Origin: Hyperoodon ampullatus
Taxonomy: Eukaryota; Chordata; Mammalia; Artiodactyla; Ziphiidae
DNA length: 64,000 nt
Direction: 5' to 3'
NCBI GenBank assembly: GCA_949752795.1
Contig: OX457070.1
Coordinates: 33,451,574-33,515,573 of the forward strand
Below are positions 22,582 through 32,850 of the stretch, one piece after another. Made by a program: the position numbers and the translations under genes. The notes below the pieces were generated by a model. It was not told where the DNA came from, searched no databases, and worked only from the letters and a program-made list of their open reading frames with translations. The first letter of the stretch is position 1, and each line of letters opens with the position of its first letter.

Positions 22582-22624
22582 AAAAGCTTATTTGATATTG
22601 TGATTTATAATAAAATGTATATAT

Positions 22625-23330
22625 ATGGTCTTCGGTCAGTTCCTGGCACAGAACTGCTAAAATCCTTGTAATTTCCTAAGTACTGAGACAGATCATGATG
22701 TCTTTTGTTATGTTAATGAGGTGACCTTTGGAAAGCCTCTAGGTTATCTAAGGACCCAGGCTGGTTACCTGGGGAACCAACCCTGTGATTAGAGGATTGG
22801 AACTTTCAGTCCCACATTCTGACCTTCTCAGAGGGGAAAGAGGCTGGAGATTGAGTTCAATCACCAATGGCCAATGAGCTAATCAATCTTGACTAGGTAA
22901 TGAGTCCTCCATAAAAGGACAGGGTTCAGACCTTCTGAGTTGGTCATCTCCAAGGTATTGGGAGAGCATGGAAGCTCCAAGACCTTGCTCTATGCATCTC
23001 TTCAATCTGGTTGTTCCTGAGTTATAACCTTTTATAATAAACTGGTAACCTAGTAAGTAAAATGTTTCTCTGAGTTCTGTGAATCACTCTAGGAAATTAA
23101 TTGAACCAAAGGATATGTTCATGGGAAGCCTGTAAATCAGAAGCACAGGTGACAACCTGGACTTGCGATTGGCATCTGAAGTGGGAGCAGTCTTGTAGTC
23201 TGTGAGATCTGAGTATCTCTGGGGTAGATAGTATCAGAATTGAGTTGAATTGTAGGACTCCCAGCTGGTGTTAGAGGATTGCTTGATGCTGGCAAAAATT
23301 CACACTTCTGAATCAGATTGGAGTGAGAAT
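22625..23330 (+). mobile_element. Solo LTR, ERVL/ERV3-like
   Basis: Recognised by an ordered LTR pattern: 'caccaatggccaatgagct', 'cctccataaaagg' (TATA-like), 'gcatctcttcaatctgg', 'ccttttataataaactgg' (polyadenylation signal), 'gtttctctgagttctgtga', then 'gcacaggtgacaacctgg' and 'gacttgcgattggcatctg'. This is an endogenous retroviral LTR type common in mammals. No gag, pol or env is visible. Boundaries are approximate. It begins about 20 bp after the right target duplication of L1 copy 2. Confidence 0.75.
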
Positions 23331-23339
23331 CATAGTTCT

Positions 23340-23830
23340 TGCACAGTTTCATCCAGCAATTCAACTTATCCTATAAAAGTCATAATGGAGATCTGCAAAG
23401 ATTTATCTACAATAATGTTCACCATAGCTCTGTTTATAAAAAACTGGAAGTAATGTAAATTTCCTACAACAGGGAATTGGTAAAACACATCATCATATAT
23501 CTCTCTATAGGATACAATATCATGCAACCATTTAAAATGTTGGGTAGATGATTATTTAACAACCCAGCAAAATGTTCACAATATAATTAAATTTAAAAAA
23601 ATAATTTACAAAAGGTAATGAGTACATTAAATGTGTGTGTGTATACACACATATACACTCACATGCACTCATATACACTCAGACAAAAGTCTAGAAGATT
23701 GTAACAAATTCAGACAAATGACTGGAGAATATGCACCAAAATAAGAACAGTAACAAAATTGCTGGCTAGTATAATTATGGGTAATTTTAATTTGCTTTTT
23801 GCCTCTCTGTATTCTCTAGAATATTTAAAA
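23340..23830 (+). mobile_element. Old LINE-1 (L1M type) 3' fragment
   Basis: Contains the decayed end of ORF2 and 3'UTR: 'aatgttcaccatagctctgt', 'tcctacaacagggaattgg', 'ccatttaaaatgttg', and '3'UTR' motifs 'atgcaccaaaataagaacag' and 'attatgggtaattttaattt'. A TG/CA-rich interruption lies at 23632-23690. Confidence 0.75.
23632..23690. repeat. TG/AC-rich imperfect microsatellite
   Basis: 'gtgtgtgtgtatacacacat' followed by several 'acactca' and 'atacac' units. Inverted symmetry around 'gtatac'. Confidence 0.8.
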
Positions 23831-23835
23831 TAAAT

Positions 23836-23915
23836 ATGTATACATATATGTAAATACATATGTAAATTTACATATGTAAATTACATATGTATATGTAATT
23901 ACTTTTGTAATTAAA
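23836..23915. repeat. AT-rich palindromic repeat
   Basis: Repeats of 'acatatgtaaat' in both directions. Positions 23855-23878 form a perfect 24-bp palindrome (tacatatgtaaa and its complement). Confidence 0.88.
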
Positions 23916-24000
23916 AATACCCATTTATGTTCAATGTAATGAAAATACTTTAACAAAAATAGCATAATATAGCAAAATAGTCTTTTTAAGAATAAAAGTA

Positions 24001-24209
24001 GGGCTTCCCTGGTGGCGCAGTGGTTGAGTCCGCCTGCCGATGCAGGGGATACAGGTTCGTGCCCCGGTCTGGGAAGATCCCACATGCCGCGGAGCGGCTG
24101 GGCCTGTGAGCCATGGCCGCTGAGCCTGCGCGTCCGGAGCCTGTGCTCTGCAACGGGAGAGGCCACAACAGTGAGGGGCCTGCGTAACAAAAAAAAAAAA
24201 AAAAAAAAA
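24001..24209 (+). mobile_element. CHR-like SINE, type A
   Basis: A full-length copy with a 13-bp perfect target duplication aagaataaaagta (23988-24000 and 24210-24222). It lacks 2 bp in the A-box area ('gtggttgagtccgcc' instead of 'gtggttgagagtccgcc') and has 'gcgtaacaaa' at the tail junction. Confidence 0.96.
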
Positions 24210-24431
24210 AAGAATAAAAGTAATAGAATCAGACCATTAAAAATTCAAAAAGTATTAAAGCATATTAAGGAAACAATTAAGCGTTCCATTTCCCTAATTC
24301 CTCCAAATCCAATTCCCCACAGGAAATCACAAATAACTTTGTTGTATCATTGTAGACTTTTTCTATCTAAATATACTTTTTAAAGTAATTGAAAACTTTT
24401 TTTTAATTGTAGCTAAAGTGGAAGACTAGGT

Positions 24432-24662
24432 CAGGGGTCAGCAAACATTTTTTGTAAAGGGCCGGAGAGTAAATATTTTCACCTTTGTGGACCATCTCTG
24501 TTGCAACTATTCAGCTCTGTCACTGTAGTGTAAATAAAGCACTACAGCAGTAAATAATATAAAGCCGTAAACCAATAAGCATGGTTATTTTCCAATAAAA
24601 CTTCATTTACAAACAAACAGTGGGCCAGACTTGGCTTATAGGCCATAGTCTTCACACCCCTG
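24432..24662 (+). mobile_element. hAT-Charlie non-autonomous DNA transposon
   Basis: Complete, with terminal inverted repeats 'caggggtcagcaaac' and '...ttcacacccctg'. Interior 'tttgtaaagggccggagagt', 'ctctgttgcaactattcagc' and 'ccaataaaacttcatttac'. An 8-bp target duplication is still legible: gactaggt at 24424-24431 and gacttagg at 24663-24670. The family is common to placental mammals; exact name not assigned. Confidence 0.85.
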
Positions 24663-25009
24663 GACTTAGGTGAACAAATAAACAAACCAAAAGATGCCAA
24701 CTTCTTGAGCATGCTGGCCAAAGAATACAGCTTATTTGGTTCCTGTTTCATCATTAGTTCCAATGTCCATGTTTCTGGGTTGCTATGTGGTACTTATTCT
24801 TGTTCAATATCAGTAATAATCATGACCTTTTATACATTGCGTTACCCGCCTTCAACCTAGGGTCCGCATAACAGGTTCCACCCCACCCGCTGCTCACATC
24901 CAGGCTACTGGGATAAGGGACCCACACCAACCTACTGGGATCAGCCACCTTGGTAACATTCACTGAGCACCTACTGTGTGCAGGGCACTATGCTGCTATT
25001 GCAACCTCA

Positions 25010-25090
25010 TAGTAACTGTCTTGTTCACCTTTACATTTCTAGTGCCTGGCACATACTGATCACTAAATTAGAGTTGAATAAATGAATGAT
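25010..25090 (+). mobile_element. L2 LINE 3' end remnant
   Basis: 'cttgttcacctttacatttc', 'agtgcctggcacatactgat' and 'gttgaataaatgaatgat', the typical L2 3' end. Confidence 0.75.
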
Positions 25091-25257
25091 CTATAAGCAA
25101 AGTAAGTGTTCAACCCTCAAGTACTGTGGCTTGGAAGTGAAAAACCTAGTGGCACAATAGTATGTACTCAATAGATATACATCTCCTTAGCATCTGTGCT
25201 TAACACATTCTATAACAACAACTGCTAGTGCCACAGTCACAACTGCTTTAGTCACGT

Positions 25258-25405
25258 GTTCCTCAAAGTCCTATGTGAATCTGAATCAGTTGGGCTTTGT
25301 ATTAAAATGCAGACTTTGATTCCAGAGGTCTGGGATGAGGCCCCAGACTCAGCCTCTCTAGCAAGCTCCCAGGGATCCCGATTCTACTGGTCCAAGTAGC
25401 AAGGT
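25258..25405 (+). mobile_element. MER5A-like hAT-Charlie MITE remnant
   Basis: 'gtgaatctgaatcagttggg', 'aaaatgcagactttgattcc', 'ggtctgggatgaggcccc' and 'caagctcccagggatcccga' follow the order of MER5A. The ends are decayed. Confidence 0.72.
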
Positions 25406-25914
25406 TACTTAAATAGGGGTTCATAAATAGGGGTTATTGGTCCAAAGAGTGAGACAATATGTTTAAAAGTATAGATAATGCAGATACAATAGGGGGAATA
25501 ACGGGGTTTTGTCCAAAGCCTGGAGTTCGGAGCAGTGCAAATGATGCCACTCAGAGAATTGAGTCAGGGATTGAGTCACAGGAAATGCGGCAACTTTGGG
25601 GGTGAAACTGGAAAGAAAAATATCGCATTCACCAATTCTAAAACCGCATTTTTTCACATTGTAACATCTCTAAATCAGTATGTGTCATACTTTCGCTGGT
25701 GGCCAGGTAGGTGGGTAATCATATCACAGTTTCACTTCCTGACACCATCAGGCACAATTAGGAAAGTGTCGGCATCAAAACTTGCAGATTAGGTGTCAGT
25801 AGCTTGGGAGAAAATTCCAGAGACAAGAGTGGAGCTCTCTTAAGACATGTGACATCTCGAAGGCACCTGATGGCAGAGAGGATGTTGCTGTGTGGAAAAC
25901 CAGAATTAAAAAGT

Positions 25915-26215
25915 GATCAGAGATTAAAATATTCTGCAATTAGATAGTGGCAATGGTGGCACAGCCTTGTGAGTAAACTAAAAACCACTGAATTGTTCAC
26001 TTGAAGAGGGGTGAATTTTACAGTGTGTGAATTATAGCTCAATTTTTTTTTAAGTGGGGGAAAAGTTTGCAAAGATTGGAAATATTCTGGAGATGGATAG
26101 TGGTGATGGTTGCACAACAATATGAATGTACTTAATGTCACTGAATTGCACACTTATAAATGGTTAAAATGGTAAATTTTATGTTATATATATTACCACA
26201 ATAAATTAAAAAGTG
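25915..26215 (+). mobile_element. Two old L1 3' ends in head-to-tail array
   Basis: Two L1M-type 3' ends follow each other. The first runs about 25915-26052 ('cactgaattgttcacttgaa', 'gggtgaattttacagtgtgt', 'attatagctcaattt'), the second about 26080-26215 ('actgaattgcacacttataa', 'tggttaaaatggtaaatttt', 'ccacaataaattaaaa'). Both end in an A/T-rich tail. Confidence 0.8.
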
Positions 26216-26236
26216 GAGGAAAAATATCCCACTGTA

Positions 26237-26446
26237 TGGGCTTCCCTGGTGGCGCAGTGGTTGAGAGTCCGCCTGCCGATGCAGGGCACACGGGTTCGTG
26301 CCCCGGTCTGGGAGGATCCCACATGCCGCGAAGCGGCTGGGCCCGTGAGCCTTGGCCGCTGAGCCTGCACATCTGGAGCCTGTGCTCTGCAGCGGGAGAG
26401 GCCACAGCAGTGAGAGGCCCGCATACCGCAAAAAAAAAAAAAAAAA
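26237..26446 (+). mobile_element. CHR-like SINE, type A
   Basis: A full-length copy with target duplication atcccactgta (26226-26236 and 26447-26457) and a 17-A tail. Inserted just downstream of two L1M tails. Confidence 0.96.
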
Positions 26447-26457
26447 ATCCCACTGTA

Positions 26458-26888
26458 AGCCTCTTCCCCATCTACACACAAAACCATGTAATGACTCAAC
26501 CTTCAGTCAAGAGTTCTGTGCACACAGTCCGTGTGTGAGGATCCTTTTTATTACAGGTGATTTAAGATTGAAAGGGGAAAGTTGTAAAATTAATAAAATA
26601 TAAGATAATCATTACTAACCTCCCAAGAGAGCAACTGGAGGGGTAGAGGTGGATGCCAACTCTCTGTTGTGGTGAAACTCTAAAATTCTAGGTTGACCAC
26701 AGTTGCATGGACCAATAGAACCCCTACCTGATAGAGCGCCCCAAACTCGTGCTGAAGGCAGAGCATCCGGCCCTCAGAAGACTCCTTTTACCTCATCCCG
26801 AATGACCACAGCAGGGTTGCACACCAGAGCCTAAAGGCCGGGAGGACAGGGCTGTAAGTGTGATAGGGACAAAAAGCAGCCTTGCTGG
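26458..26888. other. No recognisable feature
   Basis: Unique sequence between two SINEs. Nothing recognised. Confidence 0.45.
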
Positions 26889-27212
26889 GGCTTCCCTGGT
26901 GGCGCAGTGGTTAAGAATCCACCAGCCGATGCAGGAGACACGGGTTTGAGCCCTGGTCTAGGAAGATCCCGCATGCTGCGAAGCAACTAAGTCCGTGCGC
27001 CACAACTACTGAGCCTGCGCTCTAGAGCCCACGAGCCACAAGTACTGAGCCCATGTGCTACAACTACCGAAGCCCTCGCGCCTAGAGCCCGTGCTCTGCA
27101 ACAAGAGAAGCCACCGCAATGAGAAGCCTGAGCACCACAAAGAAGAGTAGCCCCCGCTCTCCGCAACTAGAGAAAGCCTGTGCGCGGCAACAAAGACCCA
27201 ACACAGCCAAAA
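26889..27212 (+). mobile_element. CHR-like SINE, type B
   Basis: Starts 'ggcttccctggtggcgcagt', carries the type B 3' half ('gagaagccaccgcaatgaga', 'gagaaagcctgtgcgcggca') and ends 'acacagccaaaagtaag'. Its tail has expanded into the adjacent GA-rich microsatellite. A possible decayed target duplication is 'cagccttgc' at the left and 'caggcttgc' at 27358-27366. Confidence 0.93.
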
Positions 27213-27274
27213 GTAAGGAAAGAAAGAAAGAAAGGAAGGAAGGAAGGAAGGAAGGAAGGAAGGAAGGAAGAAAG

Positions 27275-27352
<78 letters not shown>

Positions 27353-27353
27353 G
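27213..27353. repeat. (GAAA)n / (GGAA)n microsatellite from a SINE tail
   Basis: About 140 bp: GAAA units, then GGAA units (about 27235-27268), then a long run of GAAA. Open frames here translate to KERKKERK-type strings and are not genes. Confidence 0.97.
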
Positions 27354-28615
27354 AATCAGGCTTGCAAAGGACTGGTCCCAGGTCTTCCTTCCAGAAGCAG
27401 AGGACCGACTCCCCATCTTTCCCTCTTCAAAGGGTCCTCACAGCCTGCCTCTGGAATGTCCTTACAGCCAAGTGGAGACGGGCTTCCCCTTCCCAGCATT
27501 AAAACAGCAGAGTTCCCTGGTTCCAGCTTGTGCATCCACCCACGGTGAGCTCCCTACCAAACTAAGAGCCAAGGTGGGAATGCACAATGCTCGCCAAGGA
27601 GGCCAAATCACTCAGCTCCCCAAAACACCTGAAGATAAAAGGTTTTTAATAAGTAACTTAACTTAGATGAGAGCTATCTGTTTAAAGTTATCTGTGGATG
27701 ATAAATCTTCTCTGGGGACTTTATATAGCTTGATGCTTTAAAACATGCTAAATAATAGGAAGGAGTGTTGCCAGGCCCCAGGGTCCACAAACAGCAGGTT
27801 AGCCTCTGCTTCGTAAGCTGCAAAGAGTTAATCTCCCAGGCATCAACCATGGGCTGAACTGCTACCACCTCTCCAAGGAAAATCTTTCCAGGGAAGCTGC
27901 CGCAGAAATTCCTCTCAGTTGCGTAGATGACCAAGCTCAGGGCCTCCGGACTAGGTGGCATTTACAATTTTCATTTCTTATGTCCACTTATCTGGCTATA
28001 CTTTGTTTGTTGATGCCGGACTGAGGTAGCCAGGCCTGTCAATTTGCCTGTCCTAACCATCACCCCCTTCTCAGAGGGTCGGTGTGATGCTCACTCCCCA
28101 AAATATGAGATTTTGACACAAAAACCCCAGAGAGTCACTGTTTCAAGTTTTATGTTTTTTCTTGTTGAATTTTTATCTCAGTTTAGGCTCTTCATTCTCA
28201 TTTAGTAATTTTCAATATCTACTATATCAGCCCTCCCTCCCAGCTTTGTGTGATCCAGATAATTGATCAACATACCTCTCCATCCAAGTCACCAATAAAA
28301 ATGTAGACTGTAGTGGTTAACAAACAAAAAGAAAGTTATAAAGAAGAGGCAGACTGAATGCAAACAAGTTTTAGGAATACTTCAATCAATTTATTACACC
28401 TAAACGATTCTTATGAATGTATGAGTTATATACGATTTTTAAAAGGATGTCTAAGAGAGTTCTTTTAATAAGCATTAAAAAATCCTAAGTGATTTAAAAA
28501 AAATGAGATCACTTAATTAGCACCTTTTTTTTCTTTTTATCGGTACAAAATAGTGGTATGTCTTGTATTCAATTATGTCTTAGTTTCAGCGAAATTCAGT
28601 AGGAGTTTGCCAGGC
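27354..28615. other. No recognisable feature
   Basis: Unique sequence, becoming AT-rich after 28330. No family or coding motif recognised. Confidence 0.45.
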
Positions 28616-28619
28616 AGGA

Positions 28620-29040
28620 TCACTGGGGAGAAGCACTAGAAGTAGAGAAGGAGGAAGTGCAAAGGCGTGGACCTAAAAGAAAGAATGACCTATCCAGGGA
28701 GCTGCAAGCTGATGCAGAGGCAACATGGTGGGAAGAGGTGGATGAGAGTGGAAATATAGGAGAGAATTTTAAAAGGCAGTAGATCCCATACCATGAAATG
28801 AGGACTTTATTCAGTAATGAAAAGGGAATTGGAAATTTTTGTGTAGGAGAGTAATGAGTTAAAATAGATATTTTCAAAAGATCACTAGGCTTCTGTGTGG
28901 GCAATGCTCAAATCTGCATGTAGACTATTACAGTGGTCCAGGACCTGGACTCCAGATGAAATGTGACTGGGATCCAAGTCAAGGCAGTGACAATGGAGAC
29001 AGCAGCTCATTAGAATTGCCAGGAATAGGTGGTCAGTTAA
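28620..29040 (+). repeat. Ancient interspersed repeat remnant, family not named
   Basis: 'gaagtgcaaaggcgtgg', 'atgaaatgaggactttattc', 'tttcaaaagatcactaggct', 'agactattacagtggtccag'. The motif order matches the central and 3' part of the repeat at 14785-15960. Confidence 0.45.
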
Positions 29041-29685
29041 AAGTAGGAAGTGAGCCAGACAGTCCTAGATGACCGAAGGTTTCCAGTTAAAGGTTAGAAA
29101 CTGGATGTGGCCTTTAGCCAAGAGGGCATCCTGATCGGAAGTCAGTGAAGTCTCCCTCTTGAAACTGGACCTGGTCCTCTCTTGTCCCAAGACTTGAGAA
29201 CCCACATTTACTTGGGGCCTGGGGGCATCTGTGCGCTGATCACACCAGGTTGGGGTCACAATTAAAGACCTCAGTCAACTCTTTGAAGCTTCATTAACAC
29301 TCTAGAAATTGTCCCAGTGGAAGGAGGGGTGTGGGCACCTTGTTCTTGCCCCTTAAACACAGCGTGCTGGGCTTCTTAGAAATCTGTATTCAGGGTTGAC
29401 TGATAGGTTGGGATTTGAGTCAAATATTTTAATGATCACTTGTTGCCTTTTGGCCATTCAGCCCTAAAGATTCTTTTCAGGTCAAATTTCCACCACTTCA
29501 AGATGAGCACCATCTTTCTTCAGGTCCAAAAGCAGCGCTCAGACTCACTGTGCTGACTCCAGAAGATGAACTGCAAGAGAGCAAAGGGTGTGGCTGCTTG
29601 CTGACACCCCCATTCCATCTTCCAGAAGAAGGCTCCTCTCACTCCCAAACCAAGCAATGGTGAGTTTAGAAGGTTCAAGAAGGTT
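29041..29685. other. No recognisable feature
   Basis: Unique sequence with no family or coding motif recognised. Confidence 0.45.
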
Positions 29686-29689
29686 AGAG

Positions 29690-29910
29690 ACAGAATGGCA
29701 GAGCCTGGATTTTGGAGTCTAAGAGACTAAGTCTCTGTTCTGCCATTTAACACCTGTGTGCCCTTGGGCCATCAATTTAATCTCTGAGCTTCAGTTTGTT
29801 TGTAAAATGAGGATAGGAATAATACGCACCCGACAAGGGTTCTTGTGAAGACTAAATAAGATCACGCACAGAAACTGCTTAGCACCGTGCCTGACACGTT
29901 ATAAACACAA
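29690..29910 (+). mobile_element. MIR SINE
   Basis: A well-preserved MIR: 'cctggattttggagtctaag', 'tctgttctgccatttaacac', 'ctgtgtgcccttgggcc', 'atctctgagcttcagtttg', 'gcttagcaccgtgcctgaca'. Confidence 0.88.
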
Positions 29911-30179
29911 AACAATGTGTAGTAAGATTTCCGTATCATTGAAAGTGGACATACAGAGTTTGACAAGTGTCCCCATCTCTCCAATATCAAGTGCACCAGA
30001 AAGATATGAATTAAGCAGTGTTTTTTCAAACATTGGAGACAATCCCCCTACTTTTCTTTTGCAACCCAGATCACACGAACAGATATAGGACTGAAATAAA
30101 ACAAGTTTTACCAAACAATAATGACCTTTACTCCGTGCAACATGGCATGTATTCTGAGACTTTCACTTCTTCATTAGTC

Positions 30180-30720
30180 TATTTTGTTTCATTTATTTAC
30201 TTATGAAAGTTTTCAAACCTACAGAAAGTTGAAAGAATGATACAAAACACTCTTCACGTTAAGCAGGGTTTCTCAACCTCAGCAAAAATGACAGTTGGGG
30301 TCAGATAATTCTTTGGGGTAGGGGGCTGTTCTGTGCATTGTAGGATGTTTTGCAACATCCCTGGCCTCTAAACACTAGATACCATTAGCATCCCCTACAC
30401 ACACTCCCAGTTGTAACAACCAGAATTGTCTCTGACATTGTCAAATGTCCCCTGGGGGGCAAAATCACTCCCATTGAGAACCAATGACCCAGACGTACCA
30501 ACAGTTAACATTTTGTCATATTACATTATCTTTCTCTCAATACACGTTCACGCACACACAAACATATTTTTTGGTTGAACTCTTCGAAAGTAAATTACAG
30601 ACATCATGACACTTAACACCTAAATAGTCAAGCATGCATCTCCTAAGAGTAAAGGCATGCCCTCACACATCCACAATCCTATACGGCACCTAAAAAGGTA
30701 ACATTAATTCAATAATATCT
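30180..30720 (+). mobile_element. Old interspersed repeat, probably L1-derived, split by a hAT element
   Basis: Left part 'cctacagaaagttgaaagaa' (about 30219-30240), right part from 'cagttaacattttgtcatat' (30501) to 'acattaattcaataatat'. The right part contains 'cagacatcatgacacttaac' and 'gcatgcatctcctaagagta'. The order is that of a repeat widespread in mammals. A short related piece occurs near 41440-41475. The hAT element at 30264-30486 lies inside, and the SINE at 30724 lies at its right edge. Orientation is uncertain. Confidence 0.5.
30264..30486 (+). mobile_element. hAT-Charlie non-autonomous DNA transposon (MER20-like)
   Basis: Ends 'cagggtttctcaacctcag' and 'cccattgagaaccaatg' form the terminal inverted repeat. 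Interior 'ctgtgcattgtaggatgttt', 'catccctggcctctaaacac', 'atgtcccctggggggcaaaa'. About 223 bp, close to full length. The name is from memory. Confidence 0.8.
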
Positions 30721-30723
30721 TTT

Positions 30724-30930
30724 CTTTTCTTTTTTTTTTTTTTTTTTTTTTTGCAGTACGCGGGCCTCTCACCGCCGCGGAGCACAGGCTCCGGACGCAC
30801 AGGCCCAGCGGCCATGACCCACGGGCCCAGTCGCTCTGTGGCATGTGGGATCCTCCCGGACCGGGGCACGAACCCACGTCCCCTGCATCGGCAGGCGGAC
30901 TCCCAACCACTGCATCACCAGGGAAGCCCC
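30724..30930 (-). mobile_element. CHR-like SINE, type A, with internal deletion
   Basis: A T-rich tail complement, then the type A body, ending 'gggaagcccc'. It lacks about 20 bp next to the tail-proximal hairpin ('cctctcaccgccgcggagca' where other copies have 'ctgttgtggcctctcccgtt' between). Flanked by imperfect 'aataatatct' (30711-30720) and 'agtaatatct' (30931-30940). Confidence 0.94.
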
Positions 30931-30940
30931 AGTAATATCT

Positions 30941-32325
30941 TTTTTTTTCTCCTTCTTCTTCTATGTTGTTTGTAATTCACTAGATTGATTCCACGCTCCA
31001 CTTATGGGACATGACCTACAGTCTGAAGATTAAAGAAGAAGGATTAGAGAAGTAAATATATCTCCTCCCAAAGATCTTTAAAAACAGAAGCCCCTCCGTG
31101 CCAGCAGGAGAGGCACCCCTGAAGTCACAGAGCCAAGCACGTATTTACAGGGGTTTTACCGACACACTGCTGCTTTTCCTTCCCTGGCTGCTTCCACCTC
31201 ACAGAGCACACCCCCCATGGTGGCACTGGGAGCAGCAACCCAGCCAGCCCCACCCTGCAGGGGACCCAGGAGCTCTCCCAGGCGCCAGCAGTGTGTGCCT
31301 TGGGCCATCGGCCCAGTGTTGGTAAGGGCCTGCCAAGCTGGGCACACAGCAGCCTGACCACATCACAGGCCCGGGCTCTGGCTTAGGCTCAGGCAGGCTG
31401 CCTCCCGCTCCTTCCCTGTTTGCTAAGCTCCTTTCCTTTACCTGCACTGGCTCCAGGAAAGTGGTTACAAGTTGGTCCAGAAACTGCCAACTGGCAAGGG
31501 CTGAGACACACGAACATGTAAGTCACTGGTCTTCTTTGATTCCCCTGACCTTATAAATCTGGGCTTTGAATCCAGCATCAGGATCCAAAGAGTTGCAAAA
31601 CTTAAAAACTAACACTACCAAATGCAGACGGAGAACTCGCCACAAGAGCCCTCTGCATAATTCCCCAGGAGGTCTGGAAAGATCAGTGAGGGGCAAGGGT
31701 GAAGGAAGGCTTCTCACACAGGCCCCGGGTAGCACCTTCCGCTATCCTGGCGAGGAGCCCCTTTGTGTTTGCTCTTGCTTGTATTTTTTTATAAAGACTT
31801 GAAACCTGTGGGGGTCAGACTTCCTTGAAAGTCAGGAATTTCTCCTTCTTGAAGATTAGAAGTGGGGATATTAGAACAGCTCTGGTATTGGAGGAGAAAG
31901 AAGAATTGACTACAGCCTGAAAAGTCAGGGAGATGCTTTTACAGGAACTGACTGTTAAGTCTTAAAGGCAGTTGCTATGACAATAACCCATCACCCTTAA
32001 TAAGACTCCAGAATATGGGTTATACATCCCCAAGCCAGGAGGGATGTACTACTGGATGGGGAAAAAGATACACATGGGGAAGTTCAATGATGGGACCACA
32101 AAGAAATGAATTAACCCAGAAACGAAGACATGCCACCTCTGTGGCATCCCCTATGCTGCTCCAGTGAATCAGTACAAAAGTAAAGGAGACATTTCCAAAG
32201 CCAGGAACACAGCAAAGACAGTGATCAGAAGCAGCTATGGGTGGGAGTGCCACAAATACTCACTGATTGCAAACTGCTTTCACTTACTCTGATGCCCACA
32301 GTGTCTTCGGGGAGGCTATCACAAT
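30941..32325. other. No recognisable feature
   Basis: Unique, GC-rich at 31090-31450. Overlapping short open frames on both strands there show no domain. I call no gene. Confidence 0.45.
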
Positions 32326-32338
32326 CCAAAGTTATCTC

Positions 32339-32542
32339 TTTTTTTTTTTTTGCGGTACGCGGACCTCTCACTGTTGTGACCTCTCCCGTTGCGGAGCACA
32401 GGCTCCGGACGCGCAGGCTCAGCAGCCATGGCTCACGGGCCCAGCCGCTCCGCGGCATGTGGGATCCTCCTGGACCGGGGCACGAACCCGCGTCCCCTGC
32501 ATCGGCAGGCGGACTCTCAACCACTGCACCACCAGGGAAGCC
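32339..32542 (-). mobile_element. CHR-like SINE, type A
   Basis: A full-length copy. Target duplication ccaaagttatctc (32326-32338) and ccaaaattatctc (32543-32555), one mismatch. Short T13 tail complement. Confidence 0.95.
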
Positions 32543-32564
32543 CCAAAATTATCTCATTTTTTAG

Positions 32565-32705
32565 TTAGTTTTCTGTCTTCCCCACTAGATTATAGGGATG
32601 TGAGAGCCTTGTCTATTTCAGTCACCATCCTATCCTCATTTCTGAGAATGATGCCCAGACATAATAACCAGTGCTCAAAAGATATTTGGTGAGTGAGTGA
32701 GTGAA
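32565..32705 (+). mobile_element. L2 LINE 3' end remnant
   Basis: 'gtcttccccactagattata', 'gagagccttgtctatttcag', 'ccagtgctcaaaagatattt' then 'gtgagtgagtgagtg', the L2 3' end pattern. The SINE at 32339 inserted next to it. Confidence 0.7.
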
Positions 32706-32739
32706 CACGGGCTCTCCTCAACTATAGCAAGTCAAGTAC

Positions 32740-32850
32740 AATTCGCCCCACTTAACAGAGGAAGAAAGTAAAGCACAGAAATGTCGAGTTCACCCAGCTA
32801 ATCAGTCTGGGCCAGAACTCCTGATTCCAATTCCCACACTGCCTAAAACC
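32740..32850 (-). mobile_element. MIR SINE remnant
   Basis: Complement of MIR: 'ccacttaacagaggaagaaa', 'cacccagctaatcagtctgg', 'ccagaactcctgattccaat'. Confidence 0.65.

Noticed and set aside
27213..27353. CRISPR-like regular repeats
   Set aside because: Simple tetranucleotide repeat without spacers, in a mammalian genome.
27006..27548. Open frames of 122-136 codons over the GAAA microsatellite
   Set aside because: They are translations of a SINE plus its GAAA tail.
31090..31450. GC-rich segment as a CpG island or promoter
   Set aside because: CpG dinucleotides are few despite the GC content and no downstream exon is visible.
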